Shown in pieces: positions 34,612 through 43,080 of a stretch of 64,000 nucleotides of DNA. Where the stretch lies: contig JALOAL010000008.1 in assembly GCA_023228825.1 (NCBI GenBank), positions 81,127-145,126 of the forward strand. The letters are read 5' to 3'. A program made the position numbers and the translations under genes. The notes under the pieces are model-generated. The model had not been told where the DNA came from. It searched no databases and saw nothing but the letters and a program-made list of their open reading frames with translations. Within the stretch, counting starts at the first letter, position 1. Every line of letters begins with the position of its first letter. The stretch is from Dehalococcoidia bacterium (lineage in GTDB: Bacteria > Chloroflexota > Dehalococcoidia > UBA2979).

Positions 34612-34654
34612 TGGGCGCGCTGCGGTGGCTGGCGCCCGCTGGCAGCGCATGGAT

Positions 34655-34868
34655 ATGACAAGACGACTCACGGTGGTGTTGCAGGCAGGGGAAGAGCATG
34701 GTCGTCGCTTCATGCCCTGCGTTGCCCGGCGTCTGGACGCAAGGCGAAACCCGCGGCGAAGCCATCGCCAACGTCCGCGACGCGATCGCGCTCTATCTCG
34801 AAGCGGCGCGCGATCATGGCGAGCCGATTCCCGATGAGGACCGCCCGACGGTAGAGGTCGCCGCTTAG
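34655..34868 (+). pseudogene. HicB antitoxin remnant (frameshifted)
   Basis: The first part reads RRLTVVLQAGEEHG in one frame. The rest reads VVASCPALPGVWTQGETR and continues through IANVRDAIALYLEAA in another frame (ATG 34698 to TAG 34868). Joined, they give a normal HicB N-terminal domain, so a small deletion near 34698 has broken the gene. HicB neutralises the mRNA interferase HicA. The C-terminal DNA-binding domain found in longer HicB proteins is absent. A 56-residue product from ATG 34698 could still be made. Confidence 0.7.
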
Positions 34869-34876
34869 CGGACCTC

Positions 34877-35023
34877 CTGGTCACTTCCGGTGACCAATTC
34901 GCCCGAGCGGTGGCGGCACTCGGATACGAGGTTGACCGCGTTCGAGGGAGTCACATGATCCTCCGCGCGCCGGGGCGCCGCATGCTGTCCGTACCGCGCC
35001 GTCGGACGCTTGACCGCCGCTGA
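34877..35023 (+). pseudogene. HicA toxin remnant
   Basis: Directly after the HicB stop, one frame encodes SGDQFARAVAALGYEVDRV, then RGSHMILR and a shortened C-terminus. That is the HicA dsRNA-binding-like fold with its catalytic histidine (GSH) kept. No ATG, GTG or TTG start is present (CTG 34877 is the earliest plausible codon), and the end of the domain is missing. I treat it as a decayed toxin whose antitoxin is also broken. Confidence 0.65.
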
Positions 35024-35101
35024 CTCCCCCCTCACCCGCACCGCTGGTACGCTCGGGGCTCTCCCCCTGACCCTGGCTGAACGGCCGTCAGCAGTGCGAG
35101 G

Positions 35102-37318
35102 ATGCCCATGTCGGTAGACGATCTCGCCCTCCAACAGGTCGCGATGACGCGTCCGGAGTACGAGCGGTTGCTCGACCTTCTGGATCGCGAGCCGACCGAG
35201 GTCGAACTGGGCATGGTGGGGGCGCTCTGGTCCGAGCACTGCGGCTACAAGCACTCCAGGCCGCTGTTCAAGCACTTCCCCAGCACGGGCGAGTACGTCC
35301 TGACCAAGGCGGGCGAGGAGAACGCCGGCGCCATTGACCTGGGTGACGGCTGGGTGGCCGTCTTCAAGATGGAGTCCCACAACCACCCGAGCGCCCTGGA
35401 GCCCTACGAGGGCGCCGCCACGGGCGTGGGCGGCATCCTGCGCGACATCTTCGCCATGGGCATGCGCCCGGTGGCCTTGCTGGACTCGCTGCGCTTCGGC
35501 CCCCTCTCAGACCAGCGCAACCGCCGCCTGTTCCGAGGCGTGGTAGAGGGTATTGGCGGGTACGGGAACTGCGTAGGCGTGCCCACCGTGGGCGGCGAGG
35601 TGCAGATGCACCCCTCCTACTCCGGGAACCCGCTCGTCAACGCCATGGCCATTGGCATTGGCCGCCGGGAGCACCTGCTCTCCGCCAGCGCTCGAGGCGT
35701 GGGCAACCCGTTGGTGCTGGTGGGGGCGGACACGGGGGTGGACGGCATCCACGGCGCCACCTTCGCGTCCGTGGAACTGTCGGAGGGCTCAGACGCCCAC
35801 CGGCCCGCCGTGCAGGTGGGCAACCCGTTCCTGGAGAAACTGCTGATGGAGGCGTGCTGCGAACTGGCGGAGCAGCACAAGGACTGGATCGAGGGCCTGC
35901 AGGACCTGGGCGCGGCCGGCCTCACCTCGTCCGCGGTGGAAGCCGCCAGCCGCGCCGGCACGGGCATCGACATCGACGTGGCGCTGGTGCCGAGGCGCGC
36001 GCAGCACATGACGCCGTACCAGGTCATGCTCTCCGAGTCGCAGGAGCGCATGCTCGTGATCCCGAAGAAGGAACACCTGGAGGACGTGCTGGCCCACTTC
36101 CGCCGCTGGGAGATCCGCGCGGACGTGATCGGCACGGTGACCGACGACCAGATGGCGACGATCCGGGACGGCGACCAGGTGGTGGCCCGCATGCCCGTCG
36201 GCGTCCTGGTGGATCCGCCGCAGTACCCGCCCGAGGGCGTCCGCCCCGCTGACCTGGACGCGCTGCAGGCGGAAGACCTGGCCGCCCAGCCCGACCTCGA
36301 TCCGTCCGAGGCGGGCGCGGCATTGCTGCGGCTGCTGGCCACGGAGAACATTGCCAGCCGCCGCTGGATCTACCGCCAGTTCGACCACCAGGTGCAGAAC
36401 AACACCGTGGTTCGCCCCGGTGGCGATGCCGCGCTGATCCGCATCAAGGACTCCACAAAGGGCGTGGCGGCCTCCACAGACTGCAACGGGCGCATGCTCG
36501 CCCTGGACCCGCGCACCGGCGCCGCCATGGCCGTCGCCGAGGCGTGCCGCAACGTGGTGGCCACCGGCGCGCAGCCGGCGGCGCTCACGGACTGCCTGAA
36601 CTTCGGGAACCCGGAGAAGCCGGAGGTGGCCTGGCAGATGGAGGAGGCGATCCTTGGACTGTCGGCCGCCGCGCGCGTGCTGGAGACGCCGGTCATCTCC
36701 GGCAACGCCTCGCTCTACAACGAGGCGCCGGACGGCCCCATCCTGCCCACGCCCAGCATCGGCGTGGTCGGCCTGATCGAGGACGCCTCGCGGGCCCTCA
36801 CGATCGCCCCGGCGGCGGGCGACACCGTGGTGCTCCTGGGCGCGCAGGTAGCGCAGCCGGCCAGCACGCTGGCCGGCTCGGAGTACCAGTGGACCACGCA
36901 GGGACGTATCGCCGGCATGCCTCGCCTGGATCTGGACCACGAGTTGCGCGTGCAGCGCTTCGTGCTGGACGCACACGGTCGAGGCCTGCTGACCGCCGCG
37001 CATGACCTGTCGGACGGCGGCCTCGCCGTCGCGCTGGCAGAGATGTGCTTCGCCGCGGACGCCGGCATCGACGCCTCTGACATCGCCGAGGGCGAGCGCC
37101 TGGACGCCGCGCTCTTCGGCGAAGCGCCCTCGCGCTTCCTCGTCGGCACCTCGAACGCGCGCGTGCTGCTGGACCTGGCGGCCGGCCACGGCATCCCGGC
37201 GGTGGCCGTCGGCGTGGTGGGGGGCGACCGCCTGCGCCTCGGCCCGATCGACGTCGCGCTGGAAGACGCCGCCCGCGAGTGGAGCGAGGGCCTGGACCGG
37301 ATGCTGGCGGAGATCTAG
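35102..37318 (+). CDS. purL: Phosphoribosylformylglycinamidine synthase, PurL subunit
   Basis: This is the small, 738-residue form of FGAM synthase, an AIR-synthase-fold ATPase with two tandem halves. Segments such as ALWSEHCGYKHSRP, FKMESHNHPSA, GGVGGI-type (ATGVGGILRDIF) and GVPTVGGEV are typical. It works with PurQ and normally with PurS. The start is ATG 35102 (35108 also possible). TACGCT at 35048-35053 may be the -10 of an independent promoter, needed because the HicBA relic separates it from purQ. Confidence 0.95.
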   Translation: MPMSVDDLALQQVAMTRPEYERLLDLLDREPTEVELGMVGALWSEHCGYKHSRPLFKHFPSTGEYVLTKAGEENAGAIDLGDGWVAVFKMESHNHPSALEPYEGAATGVGGILRDIFAMGMRPVALLDSLRFGPLSDQRNRRLFRGVVEGIGGYGNCVGVPTVGGEVQMHPSYSGNPLVNAMAIGIGRREHLLSASARGVGNPLVLVGADTGVDGIHGATFASVELSEGSDAHRPAVQVGNPFLEKLLMEACCELAEQHKDWIEGLQDLGAAGLTSSAVEAASRAGTGIDIDVALVPRRAQHMTPYQVMLSESQERMLVIPKKEHLEDVLAHFRRWEIRADVIGTVTDDQMATIRDGDQVVARMPVGVLVDPPQYPPEGVRPADLDALQAEDLAAQPDLDPSEAGAALLRLLATENIASRRWIYRQFDHQVQNNTVVRPGGDAALIRIKDSTKGVAASTDCNGRMLALDPRTGAAMAVAEACRNVVATGAQPAALTDCLNFGNPEKPEVAWQMEEAILGLSAAARVLETPVISGNASLYNEAPDGPILPTPSIGVVGLIEDASRALTIAPAAGDTVVLLGAQVAQPASTLAGSEYQWTTQGRIAGMPRLDLDHELRVQRFVLDAHGRGLLTAAHDLSDGGLAVALAEMCFAADAGIDASDIAEGERLDAALFGEAPSRFLVGTSNARVLLDLAAGHGIPAVAVGVVGGDRLRLGPIDVALEDAAREWSEGLDRMLAEI

Positions 37319-37321
37319 TGG

Positions 37322-37747
37322 TTACTCCGCCTCATACATGTTGCGCACGCGCCGGGGTGCGGTGAGCAGCCAGGCGTCGCGGATGAAGTCCGCCACCTGT
37401 TCCCAGTCCGGTTCTTCGAGGTCGAGGCGGATGCCCAGCCAGCCGTGGCGACCGACGAAGGCGGGCACCCAGAAGGTGTCCGGGTCTTCCTCCACCAGCG
37501 TCTCCTGGACGCCGGGGGCAGCCTTCAGGGTGAGTCCGCTGCGGCCGTCGTCGCCGAAGTGGTCCACGAGGAAGTAGCCCAGGCGCTTGCCGCCGACCTC
37601 CAGCGAGCGGTGCTCGTTCTCGTAGCGGTCTGTCGCCTCGGACTCCGGGTAGCCCTCGACGATGCGGGTGACGCGGTCCCGACGCTTGCGGATGGTGGCG
37701 AGGCTGGCGGTCGCGGCGCGGGTGGCGGGGCGTCGAGGTGCGGGCAT
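37322..37747 (-). CDS. MmcQ/YjbR-family protein
   Basis: This 141-residue protein matches the YjbR/MmcQ fold (CyaY-like DNA-binding family). FLVDHFGDDGRSGLTLKA and FWVPAFVGRHGWLGIRLD are the family blocks, and a C-terminal helix follows. Its function is unknown. The start ATG is preceded by GGAGGGAG on the minus strand. Its stop lies 3 bases after the purL stop, so the two genes converge. Confidence 0.85.
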   Translation of the reverse strand: MPAPRRPATRAATASLATIRKRRDRVTRIVEGYPESEATDRYENEHRSLEVGGKRLGYFLVDHFGDDGRSGLTLKAAPGVQETLVEEDPDTFWVPAFVGRHGWLGIRLDLEEPDWEQVADFIRDAWLLTAPRRVRNMYEAE

Positions 37748-37854
37748 AGCGGTCTCCCTCCGACGGTACGAGGTTGCGCTTCAGTGATGGCCGTGGCCGT
37801 GTGGGCGTATGGCCGTGTCGACGCGGCTTCGGCCTGCCTGCCGGGGTGTTGAGC

Positions 37855-38346
37855 CTAGTCGAAGTCCCAGCGCGCGGCGGTGTTGGGAAAGTCAGCCTCA
37901 ACCCAGGTGAGGGCCTTCCGTGGCGCCAGGTAAAACCAGTCGTCGCTCGCGTCCTCGCCGCCGATGTCCTCCGGCTTCATCGCGTACTTCCTGGCGTAGG
38001 CGGCCAGGGCCTCCTCCGGCACGCGCCGCACCTCCACGCTGCCCTCCAGGATGACGACGTCATCCCCGCTTTCGAGGTGGACCGAGACGCGCGAGTCGCG
38101 CGCCAGGTTGGCGGCGGCGACGCCGCCGCTGCCGAACCACAGGGCGCCCTCGTGCCAGTAGCCCCAGACCGGCTTGGAATGGGGCGAGCCGTCCGCGCGG
38201 GTGGTGCAGACCCAGTAGTTGCGGGAGGCCGCCAGTTTCTCTTCCGTCGCGGGCCAGGAGGCGCCTCGAGCCTCCCCGGTGACGCCGTAGGACGCCCCGA
38301 AGCGGGTGGGGACGAGTCGCGGTTCGCGCGGAGTTTCAGGGGACAT
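37855..38346 (-). CDS. Pyridoxamine 5'-phosphate oxidase-family (FMN-binding split barrel) protein
   Basis: This 163-residue protein has the split-barrel pattern of PNPOx-like proteins: YWVCTTRADGSPHSKPVWGYW, LWFGSGG, NLARDSRVSVHLESGDDVVILEG and a C-terminal aromatic block. In this family such proteins bind FMN or F420; the substrate is unknown. I chose ATG 38346; a start at 38370 would add eight residues. Its upstream region carries two LexA-like boxes (38428-38460), so it may be damage-inducible. Confidence 0.82.
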   Translation of the reverse strand: MSPETPREPRLVPTRFGASYGVTGEARGASWPATEEKLAASRNYWVCTTRADGSPHSKPVWGYWHEGALWFGSGGVAAANLARDSRVSVHLESGDDVVILEGSVEVRRVPEEALAAYARKYAMKPEDIGGEDASDDWFYLAPRKALTWVEADFPNTAARWDFD

Positions 38347-38427
38347 GGTGGTGACTTCCCATCTGCGCACTCTGGGATTCGTGCGCGATCTGTCGCAGCC
38401 TGTGAGGAAACGCCGGCCAGCGTATCA

Positions 38428-38466
38428 GAACAAACGTTTGACAGACAAGAACTCTTGTTCTATCGT
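38428..38466 (+). promoter_or_regulatory. Promoter overlapped by two SOS-box-like palindromes
   Basis: TTGACA (38438-38443), 17 bases and TATCGT (38461-38466) make an excellent plus-strand promoter. GAACTCTTGTTC (38449-38460) matches the Gram-positive LexA box GAAC-N4-GTTC exactly. GAACAAACGTTT (38428-38439) matches it except for the last base. The two are 21 bases apart, on the same helix face, and cover the -35 and the spacer. On the minus strand TTGTCT and TACGCT, 18 bases apart, could drive the PNPOx-like gene. The repressor is not in the window. Confidence 0.6.
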
Positions 38467-38560
38467 TGGCGCGTCGCCATCCCCGTGCGGCGGGGTGGCG
38501 ACGACGGCCCGGTGGTTGTCCCTATCGCGGGGGCACGGGTACGCTCGTACGTCGCGGCGG

Positions 38561-38731
38561 GTGTTGAAATCGACACCCATCAACGTGTACCAGCGGCCAC
38601 TGCGGACAAGTTGTCCGAATTGTGGTTCAACCGTGCACTTCCACTTGGACAAGTCCCGGGCCGGCGTCGCCATCTCACGCAAAGATGGCTTCAGTCCCGG
38701 CTCCGGCACGCCGAAGGGTCATCTGACGTGA
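38561..38731 (+). CDS. Possible 56-aa zinc-knuckle protein before rplI
   Basis: A GTG-started frame encodes 56 residues with one CxxC (TSCPNCGSTVHFHL) and nearby histidines. Its stop overlaps the rplI GTG by four bases (GTGA), the pattern of a coupled gene. TACGCT at 38540-38545 could be a -10. Against it, there is no good ribosome-binding site and I recognise no family. The region 38371-38560 otherwise holds only the promoter and operators described. Confidence 0.35.
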   Translation: MLKSTPINVYQRPLRTSCPNCGSTVHFHLDKSRAGVAISRKDGFSPGSGTPKGHLT

Positions 38732-39348
38732 AGGTCGTGTTCCTGGAGACCGTTGAAGGTTCCGGCACCATGGGCGAAGTCAAAGACGTCGCTCGGGGCT
38801 ATGCCCGGAATTACCTGTTGCCTCGCGGCCTGGCCGCGCCGGCAACACCGCAAGTCCTCGCCCGTGCCGAAAGGTTGCGGGAGATCGAGGAGGAGCGGCA
38901 ACGGGCTGAGGACGAGAAGGCTCAAGGACTTGTCGGCAAGTTCGAGAGCCCGATCGTTGTCACGGCCCGCGTCGGAGAGCAGGGACGACTGTACGGGTCT
39001 GTCACAAATGCTGACATCGCCGAGAAGGCTGGGGAGATTCTCGGCGAAGACCTGGACCGTCGTCGCATACTGCTGCCCGAGGCGATCCGCCGAGTTGGGG
39101 TCTACACCGTTGGCATCCGGCTGTCGCGTAATGTGACGCCAGAGGTCCAGGTGGTGGTCGTGGATGCAGACGCGCCGGAAGGCGTGGAAGCAGCCGCGGC
39201 GGCGCTCCTTGCTCCACCTGTGGAGGAAGAAGTGGCCGAGGCCCCATATGCCGAAGCGGCAGGTTCTTCGGAACCCACCGCAGAGGCCGACGACGCTGAT
39301 GGCGCGTCGGAGCCGGGCACACAGGACACCACGGAGGAGGGCGCATAG
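38728..39348 (+). CDS. rplI: 50S ribosomal protein bL9
   Basis: bL9 is the long two-domain protein at the base of the L1 stalk. The N-terminal domain is diagnostic: KVVFLETVEGSGTMGEVKDV, then GYARNYLLPRGLA, a long central helix and the C-terminal RNA-binding domain. After about residue 150 there is an unusual acidic Ala/Glu tail of ~50 residues, similar in character to the tail on bS6 here. The start is GTG. rplI-dnaB is a common bacterial gene order. Confidence 0.93.
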   Translation: MKVVFLETVEGSGTMGEVKDVARGYARNYLLPRGLAAPATPQVLARAERLREIEEERQRAEDEKAQGLVGKFESPIVVTARVGEQGRLYGSVTNADIAEKAGEILGEDLDRRRILLPEAIRRVGVYTVGIRLSRNVTPEVQVVVVDADAPEGVEAAAAALLAPPVEEEVAEAPYAEAAGSSEPTAEADDADGASEPGTQDTTEEGA

Positions 39349-39382
39349 CCCTCCTTCTGCTTCACAGGGACACGCCCCTCGT

Positions 39383-39417
39383 CCCCCGGGCTCCCTGACG
39401 GGCCCGGGGGTTTTGTT
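39383..39417 (+). terminator. Intrinsic terminator after rplI
   Basis: CCCCCGGGC (39383-39391) pairs perfectly with GCCCGGGGG (39402-39410) and is followed by TTTTGTTTGG. It is the best rho-independent terminator in the window. It ends where the dnaB frame begins, so dnaB expression must come from readthrough or another start. Confidence 0.9.
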
Positions 39418-40868
39418 TGGTCAGCAGCGGTCCTCGTCCCTTCGGCTCGTTCACGGGTGAGAACCGAGACCGCTTCGGCGATCAACGTCGTCGCCCTCAG
39501 ACCGGCCTGCCACCGCATGACGTCTCCGCGGAGGAGGCGGTCATTGCCGCGCTGCTGCTGGACGACGACGCCTACGCGCGCGTCCTCCCCATCGTCCGGC
39601 CAGAGGACTTCTTCCGAGAGCAGAACGGCTGGATCTACGAGTCCTGCCTCTCCGTCGCCGAACGCGGCGAGTCGATCACCATCCCGACGGTCGCGCACGA
39701 ACTGGACCGGCAGGGCCGCCTGGACCCCGCCGGCGGCGAGACGTACCTGGTGGAGATGGCGGGGAAGTACTTCACGGCTGTGGGCGTGGAGGCGCACGCC
39801 CGCATCGTGGCGCGGGACGCCCTCTACCGCCGCCTGATCCAGGCCGCCGGACAGATCGCCTCCCTGGCGTACGAGGGCGGCCCGGACGTGAGCGGCGTGC
39901 TGTCGGAGGCGGAGAGCCTGCTGCTGGCGCTGCGCAGCGCGGAGGCGGCCGGCGACTTCAAACGTCTGCGCGACCTGCTGGACGAGTTCCTGGAGTCGCC
40001 CGCAGAGGACGAGGACGGCGACTCGCAGTCCGTGCGTTCCGGCTTCATGGACCTGGACGAACTGCTGGCCGGCGGCTACAAGCGCGGCGACCTGGTGATC
40101 CTGGCGGCGCGCACCGGCATGGGGAAGACCTCGCTCATGCTGAACCTGGCGCGGAACTGCGCCATTGGCCAGCAGGGGACGGTGGCGCTGTTCTCGCTGG
40201 AGATGGGCGGTGAGAGCCTGGCCATGCGCATGCTCTCCGCGGAGGCGGGCGTGGAGATGTCGCGGCTGCGCCTGGGCCGCCACACGGAGGCGGAGGAGGC
40301 GCGCGTGATGAACGCGCACGGCCTGCTCGGCGGCGCCCCGGTCTTCATCGACGACTCGGCGGTCCTCAGCGTGCCGGAGATCCGCGCGAAGTGCCGCCGC
40401 CTGCAGGCGGACCACGGGCTGGACCTGGTGGTGGTGGACTACCTGCAGTTGCTGCACGGCGCCGGGCGGGCGGACACGCGCACCAACGAGATCAGCGGCA
40501 TCTCGCGCGCGCTCAAGGAACTGGCGCGCGAGTTGAACGTGCCCGTGGTCGCCGGCGCGCAGTTGTCTCGTGCCGTGGAGACGCGCCAGCCGCACATTCC
40601 CATGCTGTCCGACCTGCGGGAGTCCGGGTCCATCGAGCAGGACGCGGACATTGTCATGTTCATCTACCGCGAGGACGTCTACACGCAGGCGAACGACTGG
40701 CAGGACCAGCACCCGGAGGAGCCCGGCGGCGCGCACCCCACGGGCCTGGCCCAGATCATCCTGGCGAAGCACCGCAACGGCCCCACCGGCGCCGTCACCG
40801 TGCGCTGGGTGGCCAAGACCGCCTCCTTCCAGGATCTGCTGCTGCGCACCGAGCCGGGCTGGGGCTAG
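39417..40868 (+). CDS. dnaB: Replicative DNA helicase
   Basis: DnaB unwinds DNA at the replication fork. The N-terminal collar domain starts at about residue 35 (PHDVSAEEAVIAALLLDD). The RecA-like domain has Walker A ARTGMGKTS, SLEMGGESLAMRML, VVVDYLQLL and SDLRESGSIEQDAD. The only in-frame start before the conserved part that I can find is TTG 39417, which abuts the rplI terminator tail; the first ~30 residues are doubtful. DnaD-like and DnaI-like genes follow, so the helicase and its loading factors are clustered. Confidence 0.93.
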   Translation: MVSSGPRPFGSFTGENRDRFGDQRRRPQTGLPPHDVSAEEAVIAALLLDDDAYARVLPIVRPEDFFREQNGWIYESCLSVAERGESITIPTVAHELDRQGRLDPAGGETYLVEMAGKYFTAVGVEAHARIVARDALYRRLIQAAGQIASLAYEGGPDVSGVLSEAESLLLALRSAEAAGDFKRLRDLLDEFLESPAEDEDGDSQSVRSGFMDLDELLAGGYKRGDLVILAARTGMGKTSLMLNLARNCAIGQQGTVALFSLEMGGESLAMRMLSAEAGVEMSRLRLGRHTEAEEARVMNAHGLLGGAPVFIDDSAVLSVPEIRAKCRRLQADHGLDLVVVDYLQLLHGAGRADTRTNEISGISRALKELARELNVPVVAGAQLSRAVETRQPHIPMLSDLRESGSIEQDADIVMFIYREDVYTQANDWQDQHPEEPGGAHPTGLAQIILAKHRNGPTGAVTVRWVAKTASFQDLLLRTEPGWG

Positions 40869-40874
40869 TCCGCC

Positions 40875-41564
40875 ATGGCCGCCCCTGCGTCACAGGCGCC
40901 GTTCGAGGGCTTCCGAGCCGGCCAGCGTGCGACCGCGCTCCCGGTGCAGTTCTTCACGGAGGTGCTCCCGGAGATCGAGGACGCGACGGAACTGCGCGTC
41001 ACGCTGTACGCGCTCTACGCCATCCCTCGGCCCGGCCGGCTGGCCGCCCTGCGCGTGAGTGCGCTCGCGGCGGAACAGCCGCTCGCCCGCGCGCTGGGGG
41101 AGCGTGCGGCCGAGGCGACTCGGACGGCCGCGGAGGCGGCGGCCCGACGCGGCGTGCTGCTGCTGCTGCCGCTGGAGGACGGCGACGCGCTGGTGCTGGT
41201 GAACAACGACGGCGGCCGGCGCCTGCGCGACCGCATCGCCGCCGGCGCGGAGGCCGTGCCCGGGGCGCGCGTGGCGCCTCGGGCGGTAGTGGTGGAGACG
41301 AGCGCTGGGGCGGCGGTGTACGAGCAGGAGATCGGCCTGCTCACGCCCTCCGTGGGCGCGGCCCTCGCGGAGGCGGAACAGACCTACCCCGCCGGCTGGA
41401 TCGCGGACGCCCTCCGCGAGGCCGCCCGGCAGAACAAGCGATCGTGGTCATACGCGGAGGCCATCCTGCGCCGATGGCAGACCGAGGGACGAGACGATGA
41501 AGCAACTACGGGACATCCTGGGCGATCCGACGACCCCTACGCGCACCTCTACCGGCGCGACTAG
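40875..41564 (+). CDS. DnaD/DnaB_2-domain replication protein
   Basis: This 229-residue protein ends in the DnaD-like domain: YEQEIGLLTPSVGAALAEAE, then YPAGWIADALREAARQNKRSW and SYAEAILRRW, the family's conserved YxxxILxxW-type ending. The N-terminal half is a variable winged-helix-like region. DnaD proteins help to open the origin and bring in the helicase. It begins six bases after dnaB and overlaps the next gene by 68 bases, which is long and implies tight coupling. Confidence 0.85.
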   Translation: MAAPASQAPFEGFRAGQRATALPVQFFTEVLPEIEDATELRVTLYALYAIPRPGRLAALRVSALAAEQPLARALGERAAEATRTAAEAAARRGVLLLLPLEDGDALVLVNNDGGRRLRDRIAAGAEAVPGARVAPRAVVVETSAGAAVYEQEIGLLTPSVGAALAEAEQTYPAGWIADALREAARQNKRSWSYAEAILRRWQTEGRDDEATTGHPGRSDDPYAHLYRRD

Positions 41565-42849
41565 CCCGGAGGGCGTGGAGGAGCCGGAAGACCTCTGCCC
41601 GCTGTGCCAGGGGGCGCGCTTCGTGCGCGTCACCTCGGATCCGCAGGACCCCCGCTTCGGCAACCCTGTCCCCTGCGAGTGCGCCCGCTACGAACCTCCG
41701 GAGGAGCGGAGCGCGCGGCTGCTGCGTTACTCGCGGCTGGGCGGCATGCAGCGTCTGACGTTCGACACGCTGGTCAAGAGCGGTCGCACGAACGATCCGC
41801 GTCTCCAGGTGCAGTACGCGGAGGCGGTGGCTATCGCGGAGCGGTTCGCCTCGCACCCGGAGGGGTGGCTGATCCTCACCGGCCCGCATGGCGCCGGGAA
41901 GACACACATCGCCGCGGCCATCGCCAACCGGGTGATCGAGCGCGGCGAGCCGGCGTTGTTCCTGGCGGTGGCGGATTTCCTGGACCACCTGCGTTCCGGC
42001 TACGGCGACAACGCCGAGGTGGGCTACGACGCGCTGCTGGAGCGCGTGCGCTCCGCGCCACTGCTGGTCCTGGACGACCTGGACGCCTACGCGCAGACCG
42101 AGTGGGCGCGTGAGAAGTTCTTCCAGGTGGTCTCCTACCGCTTCAACGCAGCCCTGCCTACGGTCTTCACCGCCGTGAAGTCTCCCAACGAGATCGACGA
42201 CCGCCTGGGCAGCCGCCTGGCCGACCCCACGATGTCGCAGGTGGTGGAACTGGCCCACGGCGACGCCGCGCCTCGCTATCTCCACATTGGCGCGATGACG
42301 CGGGAGCGGCTGGCGGCGTACACCTTCGCGGACTTCATCCCGGACGGCATTGGCCTGAAGGGCGAGCCTCGACGCAGCCTGGAGTCTGCCTATCGCGAGG
42401 CGCTGCGCTGGGCTCGGGAGCCGCAGGGGTGGCTGGTGATGATGGGGGGCAACGGCTGCGGCAAGACGCACCTGGCGGCCGCCATTGCCAATGAGCGCCT
42501 GGACGCCGGCGACCGTGTGGCCTTCGCCAACGTGGCCGACCTGCTGGACGAGTTGCGCGCCGCCTACGCCCCCGACGCTCCGAGGCGCTACGACCAGTTG
42601 TTCAAGGCCCTGGTGGAGGCCCCCGTCCTGGTGCTGGACGACCTGGGCGCCCAGAAGTCCAGTCCGTGGGCGGAGGAAAAACTCTACCAGTTGCTGAACC
42701 ACCGCCACCTGGCAGGCGCCTTCACGGTGGTGACCACGAACAAGCGCATCGGCGACCTGGAGCCCCGCATCGCCTCGCGGCTGGCGGACAAGGACGTGTC
42801 CGTGCTCCGCGAGATCACGGCGCCGGACTACCGCACGCTGAAGCCCTGA
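41497..42849 (+). CDS. DnaC/DnaI-type helicase loader with two tandem AAA+ modules
   Basis: After an N-terminal zinc-finger-like part (CPLC and PCEC) this 450-residue protein carries two complete DnaC/DnaI ATPase modules. The first has Walker A GPHGAGKT (129-136) and Walker B LLVLDDLD (189-196). The second has GGNGCGKT (317-324) and VLVLDDLG (377-384). Both end in an RLAD-type arginine segment (SRLADPT and SRLADKD). Normal loaders have one module and about 250-310 residues. It follows dnaB and the DnaD-like gene and should load DnaB. The duplication suggests that one chain replaces two subunits of a loader ring. Confidence 0.88.
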   Translation: MKQLRDILGDPTTPTRTSTGATSPEGVEEPEDLCPLCQGARFVRVTSDPQDPRFGNPVPCECARYEPPEERSARLLRYSRLGGMQRLTFDTLVKSGRTNDPRLQVQYAEAVAIAERFASHPEGWLILTGPHGAGKTHIAAAIANRVIERGEPALFLAVADFLDHLRSGYGDNAEVGYDALLERVRSAPLLVLDDLDAYAQTEWAREKFFQVVSYRFNAALPTVFTAVKSPNEIDDRLGSRLADPTMSQVVELAHGDAAPRYLHIGAMTRERLAAYTFADFIPDGIGLKGEPRRSLESAYREALRWAREPQGWLVMMGGNGCGKTHLAAAIANERLDAGDRVAFANVADLLDELRAAYAPDAPRRYDQLFKALVEAPVLVLDDLGAQKSSPWAEEKLYQLLNHRHLAGAFTVVTTNKRIGDLEPRIASRLADKDVSVLREITAPDYRTLKP

Positions 42850-42877
42850 AGCCCTGAAGCCCTGAAGCCCTGAAGCC
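42838..42877 (+). repeat. 8-bp tandem repeat (CTGAAGCC x5) at the end of the loader gene
   Basis: Five exact copies of CTGAAGCC begin in the last codons of the helicase loader gene and run past its stop. The TGA lies within the first two units, so changes in copy number would not alter the protein. The following stretch to 43080 holds no gene I can support. Confidence 0.9.
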
Positions 42878-43080
42878 CTGACGGCCGCGGCGAGGGCCGA
42901 GGACTGTGCCCTTGAACGCAGGACGCTCCACTACCTGGAGGGCCATGGGGGCCGCCTCGTCACTTCGAGCGCAGGGGTGGTGGGCGGGTCGTCATGGATT
43001 CGCTACGGATCGCACGCGCGGTCGCGAGTACGGTGGAAGGGCGGATCCCACCGTGTGGCGTCTCCTGAATCGGACTGCGC

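Noticed and set aside
38371..42849. Replication origin near dnaB and the helicase loader
   Set aside because: There is no dnaA or dnaN and no cluster of DnaA boxes that I can see; dnaB loci are often far from the origin.
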